Positions 5,879 to 9,808 of a stretch of DNA of 9,808 nucleotides are shown piece after piece. Where the stretch lies: NCBI GenBank assembly GCA_002366725.1, contig DFBT01000122.1, positions 1 through 9,808 of the forward strand, given 5' to 3'. Position numbers and translations under genes: made by a program. This stretch comes from Caldifarciminota bacterium UBA3073. GTDB taxonomy: Bacteria > Hydrothermota > UBA3073. Positions within the stretch are counted from its first letter, which is position 1. Every line of letters begins with the position of its first letter. Below the pieces are notes generated by a model. That model ran no database searches. It had not been told where the DNA came from and saw nothing but the letters and a program-made list of their open reading frames with translations.

Positions 5879-5896
5879 GGTTATGCGTTGATAAAC

Positions 5897-6010
5897 CATC
5901 TCAAGATCCGTTCCATCTCAAGACCCGTCCACAGGATCCGTATGGATATGGGCAGGATCCGTATGGAATGGACAAGATTGCACGAGATTATCATCTCAAG
6001 ATCCGTATGG
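5897..6010. repeat. Irregular direct repeats built on GGATCCGTATGG and CATCTCAAGATCCG
   Basis: GGATCCGTATGG is at 5934-5945 and 5955-5966, and GATCCGTATGG is at 6000-6010. CATCTCAAGA-type words are at 5897, 5914 and 5992. The reverse complement of GGATCCGTATGG recurs at 8528-8539 inside the inverted-repeat element after the methyltransferase. A 67-codon reading frame crosses the repeats (giving QDPYG repeats), but nothing else supports it as a gene. Confidence 0.75.
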
Positions 6011-6086
6011 ACAAGAGATTAAAGACCAGAGACATAAGACCAAAGACATGAGACCTTTTATATTTCTTTGTGCATTTATTTGTTAT

Positions 6087-6114
6087 TTCGGTCTGTAGTC
6101 TTCGGTCTGTAGTC
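6087..6114. repeat. Perfect 14-bp tandem duplication
   Basis: TTCGGTCTGTAGTC occurs twice without a gap (6087-6100, 6101-6114). The core GTCTGTAGTCT is also present in reverse complement at about 7734-7746 (AGACTACAGAC), in the next intergenic gap. Confidence 0.85.
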
Positions 6115-6121
6115 TTCTCTA

Positions 6122-6137
6122 CCTGTCGGTAGACAGG
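6122..6137. repeat. GCAGGCAGG-type palindrome, copy 4 (short, diverged)
   Basis: CCTGTC and GACAGG pair around the four-base loop GGTA. The CGG-containing centre and CCTG ends suggest a shortened or mutated member of the palindrome family. Confidence 0.55.
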
Positions 6138-6164
6138 AGTCTAAATATATAATCTGTGAACATC

Positions 6165-6184
6165 CCTGCCTGACGGCAGGCAGG
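6165..6184. repeat. GCAGGCAGG palindrome, copy 5
   Basis: CCTGCCT and AGGCAGG flank the loop GACGGC. The flanks (ATC before, TGTG after) resemble copy 3. It sits 40 bases upstream of the flippase start, so it may lie in that gene's 5' leader. Confidence 0.85.
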
Positions 6185-6224
6185 TGTGCTGATCTGTGGT
6201 TAGGGTCTTAGGATACATAAGATA

Positions 6225-7625
6225 GTGAGAAAAATTACAAAGAACATCTTTTTCGTTTTCTCTGGCGATGTTCTCTCTCGTGTCCTTGGTTTTTTCGCCA
6301 CGATATGGCTCGCAAGGGTACTGGGTGCGTATGGGTTTGGAGAGATGAGCTTCGCCTTTACATTCCTCGGTTATGCATTTCTCCTCATGGACCCCGGTCT
6401 ATCGAGTCTCGGCACAAGAGAGGTGGCAAAGAACCCTCTTCTTTCCAGGAGTTATATATTTAAGATCATTCCATTAAGATTTATCCTCGCCGTAGCCGCC
6501 TTCATCATAATCACGGTATTATCGTTTCTCATACCCACCATGGCAAGGGTGAGGCCGCTTATCATCCTCTACTGCCTTGCTCTATTTCCCTATGCCCTTT
6601 CAGTTGGTTGGTTCTTCAGGGGGATAGAGGAGATGAAATGTATAGGCATTTCATCCGTTATAGCCTGTGGCTTTTATCTTTTCGCCGTTCTTGTGTTCGT
6701 AAAGTCCATCGAAGATATTAATCTCGTTCCCTTTTTCTGGTTTGGGGGAGGTGTCCTGTCAACATTATTTTTGGGGCTTGCGGCAACGAGCAGAAGGGAA
6801 TTAAAGATCGTGAATCCGCAGTTGGAAATCGGGAGCTGGGACCTTCTAAGGCGAGCCTTACCAATAGGCATAGGAAGTATAATGACCCAGATATATTTCA
6901 ATTTTGACATAACGATGCTTGGATTTATGAGGGGCACAATAGAAGCGGGTCTGTATACCGCGGCATACAAACTACTGATGTTTCTCCTACTTATAGACAG
7001 GGTGTTTTCGATGGTTATTCTTCCCCTCATATCGAGATATTACAAGGAATCAAGGGAAAAACTCGATGGTATCCTATCCATAGCTGTAAAGGCGGTTATA
7101 ATAGTTGTTCTTCCAATAAGCGCCGGAGGGACCGTACTTGCCCTGCCCATTATGCGGCTTATATACGGGGAAGGATACACATCATCTGCCCCCGTCTTGC
7201 AGATTCTTATATGGGCACTGGCAATTACGACCATTGGCAGTATATACACCCAGGGACTCATCGCCACGGGGAAGGAAAAGAAATATGCCGTTGCTATGGT
7301 GACGGGAACAGCTGCAAATATAATTCTTAACATCTTTATGATACCAACCCTGGGTATGACTGGGGCGGCAGTGGCGACGGTGTGCTCCGAGATACTCATG
7401 GTTCTTCTTATGCGGCGTGCATTTGTCAGGATAGTGAAGGTTCCAATACTGCCGTATATTGTAAGACCTGCATTTGCCTCTGCCGTTATGTGCATCTCCC
7501 TTTACCTCTTGAGGACGCTGAATGTTATATTGCTTGTGTTCATTGGCGCGATTATATATGTACTTATTCTCTACATAACGGGTGGCATAACGAGAGATGA
7601 CATAAGGCTCGTTCTAAGGGATTAG
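6225..7625 (+). CDS. Wzx-like polysaccharide flippase (MOP superfamily, Polysacc_synt)
   Basis: The 466-residue protein is hydrophobic through most of its length, with about 12-14 predicted membrane helices by eye. Its N-terminus, NIFFVFSGDVLSRVLGFFATIWLARVLG followed by YGFGEMSFAFTF, is the typical start of Wzx/RfbX-type flippases. Central features include a TQIYFNFDITMLGF helix carrying a charged residue, as in the helix 7 region of these transporters. The family moves undecaprenyl-linked sugar units from the inner to the outer face of the cytoplasmic membrane. The start is a GTG at 6225, with TTAGGA about 11 bases upstream. No in-frame ATG fits better. It is downstream of a repeat-rich gap and upstream of a methyltransferase. 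It probably acts with the minus-strand polysaccharide genes, although the sets are separated by lptB and fabD. The substrate cannot be told from sequence. Confidence 0.9.
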   Translation: MRKITKNIFFVFSGDVLSRVLGFFATIWLARVLGAYGFGEMSFAFTFLGYAFLLMDPGLSSLGTREVAKNPLLSRSYIFKIIPLRFILAVAAFIIITVLSFLIPTMARVRPLIILYCLALFPYALSVGWFFRGIEEMKCIGISSVIACGFYLFAVLVFVKSIEDINLVPFFWFGGGVLSTLFLGLAATSRRELKIVNPQLEIGSWDLLRRALPIGIGSIMTQIYFNFDITMLGFMRGTIEAGLYTAAYKLLMFLLLIDRVFSMVILPLISRYYKESREKLDGILSIAVKAVIIVVLPISAGGTVLALPIMRLIYGEGYTSSAPVLQILIWALAITTIGSIYTQGLIATGKEKKYAVAMVTGTAANIILNIFMIPTLGMTGAAVATVCSEILMVLLMRRAFVRIVKVPILPYIVRPAFASAVMCISLYLLRTLNVILLVFIGAIIYVLILYITGGITRDDIRLVLRD

Positions 7626-7854
7626 TATAATTGCAAATATCAAAATGTAAAATGCAAAATTACAAATCAAAAATCAAAAAGAGAGGCCACCCTGTCAAGT
7701 CGTTTCACGCCAACGAGGCAAGCAGACAACAGACTGCAGACTACAGACCACAGATAACCGATTACTGATTACCGATAACCAAGACTTTGTGTCTTAGTGC
7801 CTTCGTGGTGTGGCTAAAAATTTTGATATTTAATATTTGATTTTTGATATTACT
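7626..7854. repeat. Gap with AT-rich inverted ends and dispersed repeat words
   Basis: AAATATCAAAAT at 7635-7646 is complementary to 7820-7831, and ATCAAAAATCAAA at 7666-7678 is complementary to 7836-7848, so both ends of the gap carry inverted copies of the same AT-rich words. The middle has the 29-base repeat related to 3154-3182, a run of AGACTACAGAC words (7727-7756), GATTACTGATTACCGATAACC-type repeats, and a TTTGTGTCTTAGTGCCTTCG segment near 7786-7805. No gene or clear promoter is visible. Confidence 0.7.
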
Positions 7855-8499
7855 ATGGAATACGGATATAGATACGCAGTACTCCATCGTAAGGATTACG
7901 ACAACTGGGAGTTCGCGGAGATATTAAGGATTCTCTCCCCGCAGAGAGGCGAGAGAATCCTCGACATGGGATGTGGCACGGGGGAGTTCTGTTACATCCT
8001 GAAGAGGAACTATGGGGTCACTCCTGTTGGTATAGATATAAATAAGAAGGCGATTGAGCTCGCATCTTCCTCATATCCCGATATATCATTTAAGAGTATA
8101 AGTGTGGATGATATCGAAGACGGGAACTACGATGCTGTAACTATGATAGAGGTGATCGAGCATCTACCGGACCCGCTCCACACTTTGCATATGATAAGGC
8201 AATTATTAAAAAGTGGCGGCAGGGTCGTGGTCTCCACCCCCAATAGGTGGGCATTTCTCCACAAGCTGAAGTCTTCGGTCACGGGTTTTAACTATTTGTA
8301 TGACCTGCTTCATATTCGTGAATTCGACCCAAAGTGCCTTACCTCTCTCTTTCTGCACGCTGGTTTTATTGTCGATAAGGTGTATACGAAGCCCCTGGGA
8401 ATCCCGTTTGTAAAGCATATAAGTAAGAGTTTATACTGGAACATTGGGAGTGGGTTATTTGGTGTCCACATCTTCCTTTTGGCCCATCGCGGGGATTAA
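7855..8499 (+). CDS. Class I SAM-dependent methyltransferase
   Basis: The 214-residue protein has the class I methyltransferase fold signatures: motif I ILDMGCGTG (35-43), the acidic end of strand 2 at Asp61 (VGIDIN), the EVIEHLPDP segment (99-107), and GGRVVVSTPNR (121-131), as in the UbiG/Methyltransf_11/23 group. STPN plus the EHLPDP loop is common in methyltransferases of polysaccharide and glycosyl gene clusters, so an O-methylation of a sugar or lipid-linked glycan is a reasonable guess. The acceptor cannot be read from sequence. I chose the ATG at 7855. An in-frame TTG at 7837 lies within the AT-rich repeat and would only add IFDIT. No Shine-Dalgarno motif is present, which weakens certainty about the start. 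The gene lies 229 bp after the flippase gene on the same strand. Confidence 0.85.
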   Translation: MEYGYRYAVLHRKDYDNWEFAEILRILSPQRGERILDMGCGTGEFCYILKRNYGVTPVGIDINKKAIELASSSYPDISFKSISVDDIEDGNYDAVTMIEVIEHLPDPLHTLHMIRQLLKSGGRVVVSTPNRWAFLHKLKSSVTGFNYLYDLLHIREFDPKCLTSLFLHAGFIVDKVYTKPLGIPFVKHISKSLYWNIGSGLFGVHIFLLAHRGD

Positions 8500-8511
8500 C
8501 TGTCTTGATCT

Positions 8512-8606
8512 GGTAGCCGCAACTTTTCCATACGGATCCTTTGGATAAGTTGCGTAATTTCTGTGAAATTGCACCTTATGCACGCAAGCTAAAGCTTGCG
8601 ACTACC
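8512..8606. repeat. MITE-like inverted-repeat element
   Basis: The left end GGTAGCCGCAACTT (8512-8525) and the reverse complement of the right end (8592-8606) agree except for one substitution and a one-base insertion. Each end also forms its own hairpin: CGCAACTT (8518-8525) with AAGTTGCG (8547-8554), and CGCAAGCT (8583-8590) with AGCTTGCG (8593-8600). The left loop holds CCATACGGATCC, the inverse of words found after fabD. There is no ORF. It begins 13 bases after the methyltransferase stop. It could be a non-autonomous mobile palindrome or a structured 3' end. Confidence 0.75.
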
Positions 8607-8646
8607 AATGCTTCAACTTTTTGCACAACCAATTCAGCTACACCTT

Positions 8647-8672
8647 AAGCCACAGTTCTTGGCTTCTTTTTT
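8647..8672 (+). terminator. Possible intrinsic terminator after the methyltransferase
   Basis: AAGCCA and TGGCTT form a six-bp stem around a seven-base loop. One C and then TTTTTT follow. The stem is short but the layout is that of a factor-independent terminator for plus-strand transcription, separating the flippase/methyltransferase unit from the DUF3795 gene. Confidence 0.55.
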
Positions 8673-8687
8673 ACAGCAGAACGGTCA

Positions 8688-8704
8688 ACAGGTGAAAGAC
8701 CTGT
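8688..8704 (+). promoter_or_regulatory. Leader hairpin just upstream of the DUF3795 gene
   Basis: ACAGGT and ACCTGT form a perfect six-bp stem around the loop GAAAG, ending 12 bases before the ATG at 8717. The only AGGTG-like ribosome-site candidate nearby is inside this stem. The hairpin could limit translation, but nothing further supports this. Confidence 0.4.
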
Positions 8705-8716
8705 GCAAAGTGCAAT

Positions 8717-9268
8717 ATGAATATACATCCAATTAAGACCTATCCCACTCTCGGATGCTGCGGTTTGGATTGTGGCTTATGCCCGAGATATTATACTAAA
8801 GGTCCCTCAAGATGTCCCGGGTGCTGCGGTCCCGATTTTTTTAGTAACCATCCATCCTGTCCGTTCATTACCTGCTGCGTGAAGAAAAAGAGCCTTGAAG
8901 TCTGTGCTGAATGTAACGAATTCCCCTGCCCAAAGTTTAAAGATGCTGGAAAATATGACTCTTTTTTAACTTACAAAAAAGTCATGCCAAACTCAAGCTT
9001 TATTAAAGAACACGGCATGGAGAAATTCATAGAGCAGCAGAAAAAACGGATTGCATTGCTTAAGACAATGCTGGAACATTTTGACGAAGGAAGGTCAAAA
9101 AGTTTTTATTGTATTGCTGTAGCTTTACTTTCAATAGAAAGCTTAGAAAAATCGTTAGATAAAGTAGAAAAATCAGACGATGTTAAAATAAGAGCCAGGG
9201 CTCTAAAAGAGATTCTTAATGAAATAGCTTTCAAAGAAGAAATCGAGTTAAAGTTGAGAAAGAAGTGA
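8717..9268 (+). CDS. Cysteine-rich DUF3795 domain-containing protein
   Basis: The 183-residue product has 13 cysteines in its first 71 positions: 14, 15, 19, 22, 33, 36, 37, 48, 53, 54, 63, 66 and 71. One more is at 132. The start CCGLDCGLCPRY followed by CPGCCG and CAECNEFPCPKF matches DUF3795, a family of unknown function whose cysteines probably bind zinc or an iron-sulfur cluster. The C-terminal half (about 98-183) is charged and helical, rich in Lys and Glu, with no membrane segment and no signal peptide, so it should be cytoplasmic. Codon use is more AT-rich, with more AAA and TTA than in the genes to its left, which hints at a different origin. The ATG at 8717 has no clear Shine-Dalgarno motif; the nearest purine-rich match is within the hairpin at 8688-8704. 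It is followed 78 bp later by a radical SAM gene. Confidence 0.85.
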   Translation: MNIHPIKTYPTLGCCGLDCGLCPRYYTKGPSRCPGCCGPDFFSNHPSCPFITCCVKKKSLEVCAECNEFPCPKFKDAGKYDSFLTYKKVMPNSSFIKEHGMEKFIEQQKKRIALLKTMLEHFDEGRSKSFYCIAVALLSIESLEKSLDKVEKSDDVKIRARALKEILNEIAFKEEIELKLRKK

Positions 9269-9346
9269 AAGCCAATGTGGATAATGAACAGAGGAAAAAT
9301 ACGAAAATCTTGAACAATGAAATAGAGAGAAAGATACATAAGAGAA

Positions 9347-9808
9347 ATGAGTATCAGGGAAATTGAGGCAAAATCCATATTACGCAAGCACAAAAAAATC
9401 GACTCGTGGTTTATTTCTCGTTACGGAATGAACTTATACAGGGGATGCATCCACAACTGCGTCTATTGTGATGGGCGTTCGGAGGGTTATTATGTGAATG
9501 GCGAGTTCGGGAAAGATGTCACTGTGAAGGTAAATGCCATAGAGGTTTTACGACGAGAGTTGGACCCAAAGAGAAAACGCACCCCCTTCAAGCGGAGCTT
9601 TGTTATGGTGGGTGGCGGCGTTGGTGATAGCTATCAACCGCTTGAAAAGAAGTATCAATTAACTCGAAAAGCGCTCGAGCTCGTATATGAACACAATCTT
9701 CCAGTACATATGCTTACGAAATCAACGCTAATTGAGAGGGATATCGACATTCTAAAAAAAATTAACGAGCAGAGCAGAACAATCGTAAGTTTCAGTTTTT
9801 CTTCAGTA
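9347..9808 (+). CDS. SplB-like radical SAM protein, N-terminal part
   Basis: Read by hand from the sequence, 154 codons run open to the right edge, so the C-terminus is missing. The radical SAM cluster motif CxxxCxxC is at Cys34, Cys38 and Cys41 (YRGCIHNCVYCDGR), which binds a 4Fe-4S cluster and SAM. The next segments, FVMVGGGVGDSYQPLEKKYQLTRKALE and LPVHMLTKSTLIERDIDIL, match the COG1533 (SplB, DNA repair photolyase-like) group. Members of that group are not all spore photoproduct lyases and most have no known substrate; no spore context is visible here. The in-frame stop at 9323-9325 leaves the ATG at 9347 as the only ATG start before the motif. AAGAGA nearby is a weak ribosome site. It lies 78 bp after the DUF3795 gene and may be in the same unit. 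Confidence 0.85.
   Translation, partial: MSIREIEAKSILRKHKKIDSWFISRYGMNLYRGCIHNCVYCDGRSEGYYVNGEFGKDVTVKVNAIEVLRRELDPKRKRTPFKRSFVMVGGGVGDSYQPLEKKYQLTRKALELVYEHNLPVHMLTKSTLIERDIDILKKINEQSRTIVSFSFSSV

Larger units (their letters stand above)
5852..6224. other. Repeat-rich gap between fabD and the flippase gene
   Basis: The 373-base gap holds the GGATCCGTATGG repeats, purine-rich AGACATAAGACC words (6030-6050), a perfect tandem duplication at 6087-6114 and two GCAGGCAGG-type palindromes. A TATAAT at 6148-6153 could be a flippase -10 box, but I see no good -35 partner. No gene is supported. Confidence 0.65.

Noticed and set aside
5848..6051. 67-codon frame overlapping the fabD stop, with QDPYG repeats
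   Set aside because: It starts at a TTG without a ribosome site, and the peptide repeats are explained by the DNA repeats.
7040..7495. 151-codon minus-strand frame inside the flippase gene
   Set aside because: It is antisense to conserved membrane helices and has no motif of its own.

Overview
The window looks like chromosomal DNA of an uncultured Gram-negative (diderm) bacterium. LptB, a Wza-like outer-membrane export protein and a Wzz-like co-polymerase all imply an outer membrane. Coding sequences favour ATA for Ile and AGA/AGG for Arg. Gaps between genes are long and full of short palindromes and simple repeated words, a style common in genomes assembled from candidate phyla. WOR-3/Stahlbacteria- or Omnitrophota-like lineages would fit, but this placement is a weak inference from style only.

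Layout. (1) Positions 1-3018, minus strand: a surface-polysaccharide operon read right to left. It encodes an RmlC-family cupin, an RmlB-family nucleotide-sugar 4,6-dehydratase, a Wza-like export protein (4-bp overlap with the dehydratase) and a Wzz-like chain-length protein cut by the window edge. A near-consensus sigma-70 promoter sits directly against the RmlC start codon. (2) 3019-4033: about 1 kb without a credible gene, packed with palindromes and repeats, ending in a consensus promoter for lptB. (3) 4034-5851, plus strand: lptB (lipopolysaccharide export ATPase) and fabD (malonyl-CoA:ACP transacylase). (4) 5852-6224: a second repeat-rich gap. (5) 6225-8499: a Wzx-like polysaccharide flippase and a class I SAM methyltransferase, separated by a repeat-rich gap. 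(6) 8500-8716: a gap with a MITE-like inverted-repeat element and a likely terminator. (7) 8717-9808: a cysteine-rich DUF3795 protein with more AT-rich codon use, then the N-terminal part of a SplB-like radical SAM protein running off the right edge.

How it fits together. The dehydratase and the RmlC-like protein would make a deoxysugar nucleotide. The flippase would move lipid-linked units across the inner membrane, the Wzz protein would set or assist chain growth, and the Wza-like protein would carry polymer through the outer membrane. The methyltransferase may modify a sugar or chain end. LptB and FabD are core envelope/lipid genes lying between the two halves of this set.

Most notable: both sugar enzymes lack residues that define the classical dTDP-rhamnose enzymes (TSE instead of TDE in the dehydratase; Lys and Tyr positions lost in the RmlC-like protein), so the sugar made may not be dTDP-rhamnose. 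The gaps share a dispersed repeat vocabulary, including a GCAGGCAGG palindrome family and GGATCCGTATGG words. I saw no CRISPR array, tRNA, rRNA, transposase or clear new defence system.
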